A stretch of DNA of 64,000 nt, taken from positions 62,001 through 126,000 of the forward strand of contig NZ_BOMG01000032.1 of NCBI RefSeq assembly GCF_016862075.1. Direction: 5' to 3'. Numbering within the stretch: position 1 is the first letter of the stretch; the number at the start of each line of letters is the position of its first letter. A model generated the notes under the pieces. The model was given only the letters and a program-made list of their open reading frames with translations, had not been told where the DNA came from and searched no databases. The position numbers were made by a program, and so were the translations under genes. The DNA comes from Actinoplanes couchii (GTDB taxonomy: Bacteria > Actinomycetota > Actinomycetes > Mycobacteriales > Micromonosporaceae). Below are positions 34,041-42,402 of this stretch, piece by piece.

Positions 34041-34615
34041 TCGACCTGCTGGGCGCGCTCGGCTGGTTGGTGCTGGTGGTGTCGTTCGGTGCGGTGGTGC
34101 CGATCGTGCCGACCGGGGCCGCGGTGAGCGGGACGGCGGCGCTGATGTTCCACGAGCACCCGTTCTCGATCGCGCTGGTGGTGGCGGCGGGCGCGGCCGG
34201 GGCTTACCTGGGCGATCTGGTGATGTACGCGATGTGCCGGTTCGGCGGGGAGAAACTGGCCCGCCGGTTGCGCTGGCTGCGCGACGAGGAGCACCTGGCC
34301 GGGGTGAAACAGCGGCTGACCCGGCGGCAGGTGCCGGTGCTGCTGGTGTCCCGGCTGATCCCGGGCGGCCGCGTCCCGGTGCTTCTCGCGGCCGCCTTCG
34401 CCGGGATCCCCTGGCGTACGTTCGTCGTCGCCAACCTGCCGGCCTGCGCGCTGTGGTCGCTGGTCTACGCCGCGATCGGGCTGGCCGGCGGGTCGATCTT
34501 CCCGGAGCCGTGGCAGGGCGTGGTCGCCGCGGTGGTGGCGATCCTGCTGGTCAACCAGGCCCTGACGTGGTGGGAACGACGACGGGCGATCAGTACTTCA
34601 GGTGCGTCCGGGTGA
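34037..34615 (+). CDS. DedA family membrane protein
   Basis: A 192-residue DedA/VTT-domain protein. It has re-entrant-loop-like elements (VPIVPTGAAVSGTAALMF; VLLVSRLIPGGRVPVLLAAAFAGIPWRTF) with the conserved SRxIPGxR core, and four or more TM helices. DedA proteins include lipid-carrier (undecaprenyl phosphate) and phospholipid translocases. The GTG 34037 start overlaps the MBL stop. The 3' end overlaps the convergent serine hydrolase by 26 bases. Confidence 0.9.
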   Translation: MIDLLGALGWLVLVVSFGAVVPIVPTGAAVSGTAALMFHEHPFSIALVVAAGAAGAYLGDLVMYAMCRFGGEKLARRLRWLRDEEHLAGVKQRLTRRQVPVLLVSRLIPGGRVPVLLAAAFAGIPWRTFVVANLPACALWSLVYAAIGLAGGSIFPEPWQGVVAAVVAILLVNQALTWWERRRAISTSGASG

Positions 34616-35507
34616 GCTTGGCGACCCGCTCCACCATGCTGATGCCGCTGGTCATGGTCTTGTTGGTGTGCGAGAGCACGGCGATCGACACGTCGGTCTC
34701 GTCGCCGGTGACCTGACCGACCGTGTTGATGATCCACAGGTTCTTCTCGGTGGAGCGCTGCAGCCAGCCGTTCTTCACGGCGGCGTCCTCGTCCTCGCCG
34801 GCCACGGCCGGGACACCCCAGTCCTGGTCGGTGGCGACGGTGGTCATCAGCTTGTGGGCGTACGCCCGGGAGGTTTCGTTCAGCTCGCCCTTCTCGTCCT
34901 CGATCGCGGCGAGCAACTTCACCTGGTCCTTCACCGTGGTCCTGGTGAGCCCCCAGGAGCTGCTGACCTTGGTCTGGGTGAGGCCGAGGCGCTTGTTGCA
35001 GGCGCTGAGCCCGGTGTAGCGGCCGATCTTGCCGAACAGCGACGTGGTGGCGGCGTTGTCGCTGTACCGGATCATCTTGTCGGCCAGCGCCTTCTCGCTG
35101 CTGGTGACCTTGCGGTCGTCGTCCTGCGCGGTCATCAGCAGGCAGGCGAGCACCTGCACCTTGACGATGCTGGCGGTCTCGTACTTCTCGTCGCCACGGA
35201 ACGCGTAGGTCTCGCCGGTCTTCTTGTCGAAGACGGCGACGGAGAACTCCGGCTTGTCGGCGGCGTACTTCTTCAGAGCCGCGTCGAGGGTCTTGACACG
35301 CTTGGCACGCTCGATGGCGGCCAGCTCCTCGGGGGTGGGGCCGGTCGGCGTGGGGGACGCCTTGGCCGCGGGCACGTCGCTGAAGGATCCGGCCAGCGAG
35401 CCGGTCCCACCGGAGCCGCCGCCCAGCATGCCCTGGGCGACCAGCACCGAACCACCCAGGATGCCCACCGCGGCGGCTACGAGGATCAGGTTTCGGGGAT
35501 TAGGCAC
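34590..35507 (-). CDS. exported class-A beta-lactamase-like serine hydrolase
   Basis: A 305-residue protein with an N-terminal TM or signal segment (about 7-27), a low-complexity S/P/T linker and a penicillin-binding-fold domain. The nucleophile motif is SIVK (113-116), SDN is at 149-151, and the third motif reads KNG. No Glu166-type ExxLN motif is evident in the omega-loop region, so true beta-lactamase activity is doubtful; a peptidoglycan- or ester-directed hydrolase is likelier. GTG 35507 starts just before the TM segment. Confidence 0.82.
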   Translation of the reverse strand: MPNPRNLILVAAAVGILGGSVLVAQGMLGGGSGGTGSLAGSFSDVPAAKASPTPTGPTPEELAAIERAKRVKTLDAALKKYAADKPEFSVAVFDKKTGETYAFRGDEKYETASIVKVQVLACLLMTAQDDDRKVTSSEKALADKMIRYSDNAATTSLFGKIGRYTGLSACNKRLGLTQTKVSSSWGLTRTTVKDQVKLLAAIEDEKGELNETSRAYAHKLMTTVATDQDWGVPAVAGEDEDAAVKNGWLQRSTEKNLWIINTVGQVTGDETDVSIAVLSHTNKTMTSGISMVERVAKLTRTHLKY

Positions 35508-35652
35508 CCATGCATACTGCCGTGTCGGCGGCCTCTGTGACACGCCAGAGGCCTGTGTATTCCGGACTTTCGACGCTCGGCTGCGCCGCCCGTACGTTGC
35601 GTCACCCCGGAGGAGCCGGGTGCGGGGTGCGCGCGCGGCGCACAATGGAGGC

Positions 35653-36369
35653 ATGTTCAATCTTCTGTCCGGCGCCGTTCAGCTCACCTCCGCAGCGGTC
35701 GGCAAGGTGATCGAGACGGCGGCCACCGCGGCGACGATCCCGGTGCGCGCGGTCGGGCTGATCGGGCAGAGCGAGCTTTTGCTGAACCGGGCGACGGTGG
35801 CGGTCTCGCAGGTGGAGAGCCTGATCAACCGGGTCTCCGCGGTGGTGACCGCGGTCGAGGCGACGGTGGCCGAGACCCGGGCGGTGGCGGACGTCGCGGC
35901 GCTGACCGTGCGGGAGGTGGCCGTCACCTCGGCCACCGCGGCCGATCTGGTTCGACGGGCGTCGATCACCGCCGAGGCGGCCGGCGTGCTCGTCGGCGAC
36001 GCCTCCACGGCTGTGAGCGAGGTCACGGCCATCGCGAACCGGGCCGGCGCCGTAGCCGGCGAGGTCGAGACTCTTGTCGGCGACTACGCGCCGACGCTGC
36101 GTGATGCCGCTCCGCTGGCCGCCCGGTTCGTCGCCGAGCTGACGCCGGACGAGGTGACCGCCGCGATCCGGATGATCGACGAGCTGCCGGCCCTGCAGCA
36201 CCACCTGGTCACCGACGTGATGCCGCTGCTGGGCAAGCTCGACCAGGTCGGCCCGGACCTGCACAAGCTCCTCGAGGTCACCGAGGACCTGCACCTGGCC
36301 ATCGCGGGCCTGCCCGGTCTGAAGATGCTGCGCCGCCGCGGCGAGGAGCGGGTGCACGAGAACGGATGA
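35653..36369 (+). CDS. alanine/valine-rich helical protein, unrecognised
   Basis: A 238-residue protein with no known domain that I can name. Residues 1-170 are almost entirely Ala/Val/Thr/Glu in long predicted helices (AVSQVESLINRVSAVVTAVEATVAETRAVAD and similar), suggesting coiled-coil or apolipoprotein-like amphipathic helices. The C-terminal part (ELTPDEVTAAIRMIDELPALQHHLV ... LLEVTEDLHLAIAGLPGLKMLRRRGEER) is more globular. ATG 35653 has GGAGG immediately upstream. The initial hydrophobic stretch (FNLLSGAVQLTSAAVGKVIETAATAATIPV) could associate with membrane. Similar proteins occur in actinobacteria without assigned role. Confidence 0.7.
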   Translation: MFNLLSGAVQLTSAAVGKVIETAATAATIPVRAVGLIGQSELLLNRATVAVSQVESLINRVSAVVTAVEATVAETRAVADVAALTVREVAVTSATAADLVRRASITAEAAGVLVGDASTAVSEVTAIANRAGAVAGEVETLVGDYAPTLRDAAPLAARFVAELTPDEVTAAIRMIDELPALQHHLVTDVMPLLGKLDQVGPDLHKLLEVTEDLHLAIAGLPGLKMLRRRGEERVHENG

Positions 36370-36378
36370 CGGACGCGC

Positions 36379-36412
36379 GCCGGCCCCCGATCCGCGTGGA
36401 TCGGGGGCCGGC
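36379..36412. terminator. bidirectional stem-loop terminator
   Basis: Perfect 15-base arms (36379-36393 and 36398-36412) with loop GCGT, between convergent stops at 36369 and 36433. There is no U-tract. Confidence 0.88.
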
Positions 36413-36432
36413 GTGCCCGTGACGGGGTGGGA

Positions 36433-37440
36433 TCAGAAGATCGACACGCCGTAGGCGTTGAGCGCCTCGGTGACCGGCTGGAAGTAGGTCACGCCACCGG
36501 AGGAGCAGTTGCCACTGCCGCCGGAGGTGAGACCGTAGGCCGCGGAGCCACGGTAGAGCGGGCCGCCGCTGTCGCCCGGCTCGGCGCAGACGGTGGTGCG
36601 GATCAGGCCGGAGACCGAACCCTGCGAGTAGTTCACCGTGGCGTTGAGCTGGGTGACCGAGCCGGTGCGGGTACCGGTGGTGGAGCCGCGCCGGGTGACG
36701 GCGGTGCCGACCGCCGGGGTGGAGGCCGAGGTGAAGCCGCCGGTCTTGGCGATGGTGGTGTTGGTGTAGCGGACGATGCCGTAGTCGTTGCCCGGGAAGC
36801 TGGTGCCCGACCGGGTGCCGAGGGTCGCCGAGCCGTTGGTCCAGGTGGTGCCGGCGTTGGTGCAGTGACCCGCGGTCAGGAAGTAGTTCGTGCTGCCGCT
36901 GCGCACGTTGAAGCCGAGCGAGCAGCGGCTGCCACCGGTGTAGATGGCGTCACCGGCGGCGATCAGGGGGCTCAGCGTGCCGGGGATGCTCTCCAGGCGG
37001 GCGGCGTCGCCGAGCTTGGCGACGGTGGCCTGGACGGCGGCGAGCTCAGCGCCGGTGACGCTCTCGTCGACGCTGACCACGACCTTGTTGGAGACCGGGT
37101 CGACACTGAACGCGGTGCCCGGAACCCGCATGGTGGTCTTGAGGTTCGCGTCGGCGGCGGCCAGTGTGGCACCGCTGTTGGCGACGTAACGGACGGTGGC
37201 GCCGGCGGCCCGCGCCTCGGCGGCGGTCGCCGCGTCGGTCACGTTGACGACGAGCTTGCCGTCCTGCACGAACGAGCCGGCGTCGCGGTCGCCGAGTTTG
37301 GCGTCCAGCGAGCTGGCGAGAGCCGAGTGGTCGGCGCTGATCAGGGGGGCGGCCGAGGCGGGGGACGCGGCCAGGCCACTGGCGACGAGAACGCCCACCG
37401 CGAGGCCGACGATCGGTCGGCGAAGCATCGGGTTGAGCAC
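36433..37440 (-). CDS. secreted S1 family (streptogrisin/alpha-lytic-like) protease
   Basis: A 335-residue pre-pro-protease. Signal peptide is 1-31 (SPASA cleavage). The propeptide runs to about 163 and contains the Pro_Al_protease-like stretch [19 protein letters not shown]. The mature chymotrypsin-like domain has His192 in TAGHC, Asp219 in GNDYGIV and Ser291 in EPGDSGGPL, plus disulfide-type cysteines 173/193 and 285/315. Streptogrisin relatives act as extracellular nutritional or developmental proteases. GTG 37440 has GGGAGG 5 bases upstream. It is monocistronic, with a promoter in 37441-37700. Confidence 0.94.
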   Translation of the reverse strand: MLNPMLRRPIVGLAVGVLVASGLAASPASAAPLISADHSALASSLDAKLGDRDAGSFVQDGKLVVNVTDAATAAEARAAGATVRYVANSGATLAAADANLKTTMRVPGTAFSVDPVSNKVVVSVDESVTGAELAAVQATVAKLGDAARLESIPGTLSPLIAAGDAIYTGGSRCSLGFNVRSGSTNYFLTAGHCTNAGTTWTNGSATLGTRSGTSFPGNDYGIVRYTNTTIAKTGGFTSASTPAVGTAVTRRGSTTGTRTGSVTQLNATVNYSQGSVSGLIRTTVCAEPGDSGGPLYRGSAAYGLTSGGSGNCSSGGVTYFQPVTEALNAYGVSIF

Positions 37441-37700
37441 GTTTCCTCCCAGGGGGAACGGGTGGGGTACACCGATCCGGCGTACCGCGTGCTCGAAGTA
37501 TTCAAATTGTTCGATCTAAGGGCAAGGCTCGTGAACGATCACCAAAAATCGATCAACATGATGGTGACCAGCGAAAACATCTGCGTCATATCGTGAGCCT
37601 ATGACCCTTTCGGGATGAAAATACCGAGAAGCGTAACCGGCCGGCAACATTTCGTCGCCGGCCGGCACAGCTCCTACATCGACACACCTCGACGACCCGC

Positions 37701-38252
37701 CTACCGCTCGACGACGACGATCGGAGCGTCGTCCGCGAGCCGGTAGCCGAGGCCGTACACCGTGGTGATCAGCTCCGGGTCGTCGAGCTTGGTGCGCAGG
37801 CGGCTGACGTGCACGTCGACCGTCCGGTTGGTGGTGTGCCGGTGGCCCCAGACGTGGGTGAGCAGCTGGGCGCGGCTGAACACCTGGCGCGGATGGCGGG
37901 CCAGGAAGAGGAGCAGGTCGTACTCCAGGCGGCTCAGCTCGAGCAGGCGGCCGCCCCGGAACGCGGTGCGCGCCCGCGGGTCGAGGCGGATCTCCGCGAC
38001 CCCCTCGGGCCGGGAGGCGGACTCGGTGGCGCCCACCTCCACCGCGGCGGTGGCGCCGGCGGCGTCGACCAGCTCACGGAGAGCGGCCAGCACGCGCTCC
38101 CGGCCGCCGGCACCCCCGGCGATGCTGATCGTCACGGTCACGGGGGCCTGATCGTCGTCCAACTGCTGCTCCGGCGGCGGCTCGGGCACCGGCCTCAGCA
38201 GGACCGGGCGGGGGTATGTGGCGTGCGGATGCGCGACGGCGAGAACGGACAC
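37701..38252 (-). CDS. OmpR/PhoB-type winged-helix regulator lacking a receiver domain
   Basis: A 183-residue protein whose C-terminal half (about 87-175) is a Trans_reg_C DNA-binding domain: LELSRLEYDLLLFLARHPRQVFSRAQLLTHVWG, then RTVDVHVSRLRTKLDDP, TVYGLGYRL. The N-terminal half has no phospho-acceptor aspartate pattern; a short beta-rich stretch (APVTVTISIAGGAGGRERVLAALREL) might bind a ligand. GTG 38252 is selected because AAGGAG sits 6 bases upstream. It is divergent from the flavin-reductase gene across paired palindromes. Confidence 0.88.
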   Translation of the reverse strand: MSVLAVAHPHATYPRPVLLRPVPEPPPEQQLDDDQAPVTVTISIAGGAGGRERVLAALRELVDAAGATAAVEVGATESASRPEGVAEIRLDPRARTAFRGGRLLELSRLEYDLLLFLARHPRQVFSRAQLLTHVWGHRHTTNRTVDVHVSRLRTKLDDPELITTVYGLGYRLADDAPIVVVER

Positions 38253-38306
38253 GGCTGCTCCTTCTGACTCCTGGATCGGGGGGTGGCGCCCCGCAAGGAT
38301 ACATTT

Positions 38307-38388
38307 CCTATCAGTTAGATAGGCATATCCGATCGTAGTGGCGGGCATCATATCCCCGCCAGTGACAATCCCCTATCGGTTAACTAGG
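38307..38388. promoter_or_regulatory. paired palindromic operators in divergent promoter
   Basis: CCTATCAGTTAGATAGG (38307-38323) and CCTATCGGTTAACTAGG (38372-38388) are near-identical 17-base palindromes with centres 65 bases apart, about six helical turns. CATATCC also repeats at 38324-38330 and 38349-38355. The divergent regulator at 38252 is the likely ligand, inferred from position. Confidence 0.7.
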
Positions 38389-38456
38389 ATATATGCAGCG
38401 CCATAGCTGGGCTTTCCCAGGGAGTGGACCGTCGACAGAGAGAGGCGCACACCGAT

Positions 38457-38939
38457 ATGACGGGAATCGTGGTGGTGTCCGGCAACCCGCGTGCCGGGTC
38501 GCGGACGTCCGCGCTGGCCGTGGCCGTCGGCGAGGCGATCGCCGAGCGGCTCGGCTCGCCACAGCCGCACGTGATCGAGGTCGGTTCCCTCGGCACCGGC
38601 CTGCTGGCCCCCGGCGACGAGTCCACCGAGACCGCGCGCGCCATCATCCGCGAGGCGAACCTGCTGGTGGTGGCGACCCCCACTTTCAAGGGCAGCTACT
38701 CCGGCGTGCTCAAGGTGCTGCTCGATCCGCTCCCCGCGCAGGCGCTGGCCGGCAAGCTGGCCGTGCCGGTGGTGACCGCCGGCTCCGCCACCCAGGCGAC
38801 CGCCGCCGAGGCGCTGCTCCGGCAACTGCTGGTCGAGCTGGGCGCCATCGTGGTCCGGCCCGGCCTGCCGGTGCTGGAGGCCGACCTGCCCGAGTCGACC
38901 GCGATAGCCCAGAAATACGCGGCGGCCATGGACTGGTGA
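38457..38939 (+). CDS. NADPH-dependent FMN reductase-like flavoprotein
   Basis: A 160-residue flavodoxin-like reductase of the SsuE/ChrR superfamily: VVVSGNPRAGSRTSALA (FMN phosphate loop), LVVATPTFKGSYSGVLKVLLDPLP (isoalloxazine loop), VPVVTAGSATQATAAE. It should reduce FMN or quinone-type substrates with NAD(P)H. ATG 38457 is used. The stop codon lies inside the downstream stem-loop. It is probably regulated by the divergent winged-helix protein through the paired operators. Confidence 0.9.
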   Translation: MTGIVVVSGNPRAGSRTSALAVAVGEAIAERLGSPQPHVIEVGSLGTGLLAPGDESTETARAIIREANLLVVATPTFKGSYSGVLKVLLDPLPAQALAGKLAVPVVTAGSATQATAAEALLRQLLVELGAIVVRPGLPVLEADLPESTAIAQKYAAAMDW

Positions 38940-38955
38940 TCCGGTCCATGGCCGC
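38922..38955. terminator. bidirectional stem-loop overlapping the reductase stop
   Basis: Perfect 12-base arms (38922-38933 and 38944-38955) with a 10-base loop containing the TGA stop of the reductase. It lies 18 bases before the convergent subtilase stop. Confidence 0.82.
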
Positions 38956-38972
38956 GCGATTCAACATCAAGA

Positions 38973-40586
38973 TCAACTGACGGTCATCGTGTACGCCCGG
39001 GTCGCGCTCTGCCCGGCGGCGTCGGTGAACCGCACGGTGAAGGTGAAATCGCCGGCCGTGGTGGCGGTGCCGCCGATCATCCCGGAGCCGGCCAGGACCA
39101 GCCCGTCCGGCAGCGCGCCGGAATCGATCGTCCAGGTCCCGGCCCGGGCGCCGGCCACCGCGAGCCACTGCTCGTAGTCGTCACCGGCGGTCGGTCCGGG
39201 CAGCGTCGCGGTGGTGATCACCGGGGTGGAGGCGAGCACCGGGATCACGATCCTCTTCGTCACGACCTGCGGCACGTAGTCGGTGAACCGGACGGTCACC
39301 GTGTACCGGCCCGCCTTCCTCGGCGTGCCGGACAGGACACCGGCTGCCGACAGCGACAGACCGGGCGGCAGCGAACCCGAGTTCAGCTTCCAGGCGCCCC
39401 GGCGCGACGTCTTGAGCGCCAGCCGCGTGGAGTACGCGACACCCGCCGCGGCGTTGGGGGTCTGACCGGTAGCGATCACCACGGGCTTCGGCGGCGCCGG
39501 GACGTACAGCAGGCGGTTCGGGCTGCCCCTACGGTCGGTGACCTTGCCCTTGGTCGAGTCGGCGATCAGTTTCGCCTGCACCCGGGCCGGGGACCACGCC
39601 GGGTACGCGTCCAGGATCAACGCCGCCGCGCCGGTCACGTGCGGGGTGGCCATCGAGGTGCCGCTGTACGTCGCGGTCGCGGTGTTGCTCTTCTGGACCG
39701 ACGACTTGATCCCCACCCCCGGCGCGAACAGGTCCACACCCTTGCCGTAGTTGGAGAACTTCGCCCGCCTGCCGGTACGGTCGCTCGCCGCCACGGTGAC
39801 CGTCTGCGGCAGGTCGGCCGGGCTGCTCAGGGACGCGTTGACGTTCTCGTTGCCGGCCGCCACCACGTAGGTGACACCGGAGGCGATCGAGTCGGCGACC
39901 GCGTAGTCCAGCGCCGCGCTGCGGCCGCCGCCGATGCTCATGTTGGCGACCGCCGGGCGGACGGCGTGCCCGGTCACCCAGTCGACGCCCTCGATCACGT
40001 CGGAGACGTAACCCTCGCCCCGGCAGTCCAGCACCCGCACGGACACCAGCTTGACCTTCTTCGCCACCCCGTAGGTGGAGCCGCCGATGGTGCCGGCCAC
40101 GTGGGTGCCGTGCCCGTTGCAGTCGCCGGCGGACCCGTTGCCGTCGACGAAGTCGTAGCCGTACGACGCGCGTCCGCCGAACTGGGTGTGACCGATCCGG
40201 ATCCCGGTGTCGATCACGTAGGCGTGCACCGCGTCACCGTCGGCGGACGGCCGGTAGCTCTTCGAGAGCTTCACCGAACGCTGGTCGATCCGGTCCAGGC
40301 CCCAGACCGGGTTCTTCTGGACGGCGGCCAGCGAGACCACCCGGTCCACCTCGACGGACCGCACGTTCGGGTCGGCGGCCACCCGGCGGGCCTGCGCCGC
40401 GGTCATCGACGAGACGAACCCGGGGAAGCTGCCGAAACTGCGCAGCAGTGCCCCCGCGGCGACCACACGCGCGCCCGGCTCCGTCATCGTCACGATGTAA
40501 CGGTCCTGCGGTGCCGCGGCCCGCGCCGGTGACGGTGCCACGAGAGCGGAGGCGGCCACCACGGTGGCCAGGATCGTCTTGAACAT
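38973..40586 (-). CDS. secreted S8 subtilisin-like protease with two Ig-like C-terminal domains
   Basis: A 537-residue pre-pro-enzyme. Signal peptide is about 1-24; an I9-type propeptide (RYIVTMTEPGARVV ... VRSVEVDRVVSL) follows. The catalytic domain has Asp126 (VIDTGI), His159 (GHGTHVAG), oxyanion Asn246 (AAGNEN) and Ser311 (GTSMATPH). Two C-terminal putative-Ig domains (about 367-450 and 455-537) share LPPGLSLSAAGVLSGTP / LPDGLVLAGSGMIGGTA motifs. Proteinase-K/aqualysin-like extracellular protease. ATG 40586 is close behind the two-component operon but probably separately transcribed. Confidence 0.94.
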   Translation of the reverse strand: MFKTILATVVAASALVAPSPARAAAPQDRYIVTMTEPGARVVAAGALLRSFGSFPGFVSSMTAAQARRVAADPNVRSVEVDRVVSLAAVQKNPVWGLDRIDQRSVKLSKSYRPSADGDAVHAYVIDTGIRIGHTQFGGRASYGYDFVDGNGSAGDCNGHGTHVAGTIGGSTYGVAKKVKLVSVRVLDCRGEGYVSDVIEGVDWVTGHAVRPAVANMSIGGGRSAALDYAVADSIASGVTYVVAAGNENVNASLSSPADLPQTVTVAASDRTGRRAKFSNYGKGVDLFAPGVGIKSSVQKSNTATATYSGTSMATPHVTGAAALILDAYPAWSPARVQAKLIADSTKGKVTDRRGSPNRLLYVPAPPKPVVIATGQTPNAAAGVAYSTRLALKTSRRGAWKLNSGSLPPGLSLSAAGVLSGTPRKAGRYTVTVRFTDYVPQVVTKRIVIPVLASTPVITTATLPGPTAGDDYEQWLAVAGARAGTWTIDSGALPDGLVLAGSGMIGGTATTAGDFTFTVRFTDAAGQSATRAYTMTVS

Positions 40587-40625
40587 GACCGCCGTGATCG
40601 GCCGGGACCGGCCCGGCCTGAGAGT

Positions 40626-41252
40626 TCAGGCCCGGTGCGCGAGCAGCGCCAGGCGCACCCGGTTCGGGCTGCCCGTCTTGGTCATCAGCGCGGTGATGTG
40701 CGTCTTCACCGTGGTCACCCCGATGTGCATCCGCTCGGCGATCTCGGCGTTGCTCAGCCCCTCCGCGACCAGGGCGAGCACCTCCTGCTCGCGGCCGGTC
40801 AGCCCGCCCACCGCCGGGCGCGTCTCCGGCCGGGCGTCCACCGCGCGGCGGACCAGCCGGCGCAGCACGTCCTGACTGAACGGGCTCTCCCCCGCGGCCG
40901 CCTGCCGGATCCCGTGCAGCAGCTCCTCCGGCGGCGCGTCCTTGAGCAGGAAGCCGCACGCGCCGGCCTGCAGCGCCGGATAGAGGTGGTCGTCGTCGCC
41001 GAACGTGGTCAGCACCAGCACCCGGGCCGCCGGACGGGCCGCGACGATGCGGCTGGTCGCGGTGATCCCGTCGACACCGGGCATGCGCAGATCCATCACG
41101 ATCACATCCGGTACGAGCCGGGACGCGGACTCCACCGCCGTACGCCCGTCCCCGGCCTCGCCGACCACCTCGATGTCCGGCGCGGCCTCGCACAGCATCC
41201 GCAGCCCGGCCCGGATCAGTTGCTGGTCGTCGACCAGCAGCACCCGGATCAC
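40626..41252 (-). CDS. NarL/LuxR-type response regulator
   Basis: A 208-residue response regulator. Receiver 1-120 has the acidic pair DD (8-9), phospho-acceptor Asp54 (VIVMDLRMPG) and a late Lys in LLKDAPPEE. The LuxR HTH follows: LTGREQEVLALVAEGLSNAEIAERMHIGVTTVKTHITALMTK. GTG 41252 overlaps the histidine kinase stop (GTGA). A GGCCTGA-GAGT-TCAGGCC hairpin (40615-40632) overlaps its stop and may end the operon. The subtilase directly downstream is a possible target. Confidence 0.93.
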   Translation of the reverse strand: MIRVLLVDDQQLIRAGLRMLCEAAPDIEVVGEAGDGRTAVESASRLVPDVIVMDLRMPGVDGITATSRIVAARPAARVLVLTTFGDDDHLYPALQAGACGFLLKDAPPEELLHGIRQAAAGESPFSQDVLRRLVRRAVDARPETRPAVGGLTGREQEVLALVAEGLSNAEIAERMHIGVTTVKTHITALMTKTGSPNRVRLALLAHRA

Positions 41253-42397
41253 GCGGTCTCCCCCGGCAGCATGGTGGCCACCCGCCAGCCCTTCCCTTCT
41301 CCCCCGGACGGCCCGGCGGACAGCGTCCCGCCCAGCACCTCGACCCGTTCCCGCATGCCGGTCAGGCCGTGCCCGCCCCCGGACGGTACCTCCCGGCTGC
41401 CCGGCAGACCGCCGTCGTCGGCGACCTCCCACTCCACATCGGAGCCGGACAGCGCCACCCGCAGCCGGGCGGTGGCCGACGGGCCGGCGTGTTTGGCCAC
41501 GTTCGTCAGCCCCTCCTGGGTGAGCCGGAGCACGGCCAGGCCCCGGACCGCGTCCAGCCCGCCGACCGCCGGATCGATCTCGGCCTCCACGTTCACCCCG
41601 GCCAGGCGGGCCTTCTCCACGGCGCCGGCCAGCGCGGCGGGCAGCGCGGACGGCTCGATGGCGGTCAGCGAGGCGTCCCGGCGTACCTCATCGGGGTCCC
41701 GCAGGACCGCGACCAGCCGCCGCAGGTCGGCCAGCGCGTCCGACCCGGTCCGGTGAACGTCGTCGAGGATCTCCCGGGCCTTCGGGTCGAGATCGGGCAG
41801 CACGTGCCGGCCCACGCCGGCCCGCAGCACCATCGACGCGATGTGGTGGGCGACCACGTCGTGCAACTCCCGGGCGATCGCGCTGCGCTCGTCGGCGCGG
41901 GCCGCACGCTGCTCCGACTCCACCCGTCGGGCCTCCTGCACACCCAACTCCGCGGTCTTGCGCCCGACCGTGCCGAGCAGCACCGGCACGGCCAGGTTCG
42001 CGATCAGGCCGGCCAGACCCTCGCCCAGGCTGTCCGCGTGCGGCAGGCCGAAGATCAGGTAGGTCGCCGCGACCAGCCCGGTGGCGCCTGCGGTCCAGAC
42101 CGGGCGCGGCGCCCAGAACGCCAGCTCACCGAGCGCCCACGCGGTGCCCACCTGGCTGATCGTCGGGTCCTCCAGGACGGCCAGGGAGATGCCGAACAGC
42201 ACCGTCTGGACGGCCAGGTTGACCGGCTGCCGGTTGTGCAGCAGCAGTCCGCAGCCGAACGTGATCACCGCGAGCACCCACTGCGGCACGGTCGGCGGGC
42301 TCTGGGTTCCACAGACCACCAGCAGGTACACCAGACCGCTGGAGATGAGCAGCAGCATCCGCGGCAGCGTCTCCCGAGCGTTGAAGAGCCGGGCCAT
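41249..42397 (-). CDS. NarL-family sensor histidine kinase
   Basis: A 382-residue membrane kinase. An N-terminal block of about four to five TM helices (14-150) is followed by HisKA_3 with AIARELHDVVAHHIASMVL (phospho-His in ELHD) and a HATPase domain (N-box LRLTQEGLTNVAKHAG, D-box EVADDGG, G-box GGGHGLTGMRERV). There is no extracellular sensor domain, so it may sense through the membrane or its partner proteins. ATG 42397 lies 5 bases after the ABA4-like stop, and the response regulator overlaps downstream. Confidence 0.92.
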   Translation of the reverse strand: MARLFNARETLPRMLLLISSGLVYLLVVCGTQSPPTVPQWVLAVITFGCGLLLHNRQPVNLAVQTVLFGISLAVLEDPTISQVGTAWALGELAFWAPRPVWTAGATGLVAATYLIFGLPHADSLGEGLAGLIANLAVPVLLGTVGRKTAELGVQEARRVESEQRAARADERSAIARELHDVVAHHIASMVLRAGVGRHVLPDLDPKAREILDDVHRTGSDALADLRRLVAVLRDPDEVRRDASLTAIEPSALPAALAGAVEKARLAGVNVEAEIDPAVGGLDAVRGLAVLRLTQEGLTNVAKHAGPSATARLRVALSGSDVEWEVADDGGLPGSREVPSGGGHGLTGMRERVEVLGGTLSAGPSGGEGKGWRVATMLPGETA

Positions 42398-42402
42398 GCG
42401 CG

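Noticed and set aside
34590-35507. Class A beta-lactamase
   Set aside because: Glu166 motif not identified; motifs fit the wider serine-hydrolase superfamily.
36427-37596. Plus-strand 389-codon frame opposite the S1 protease
   Set aside because: Gly/Ala/Val shadow; the minus strand has a complete signal peptide, propeptide and catalytic triad.
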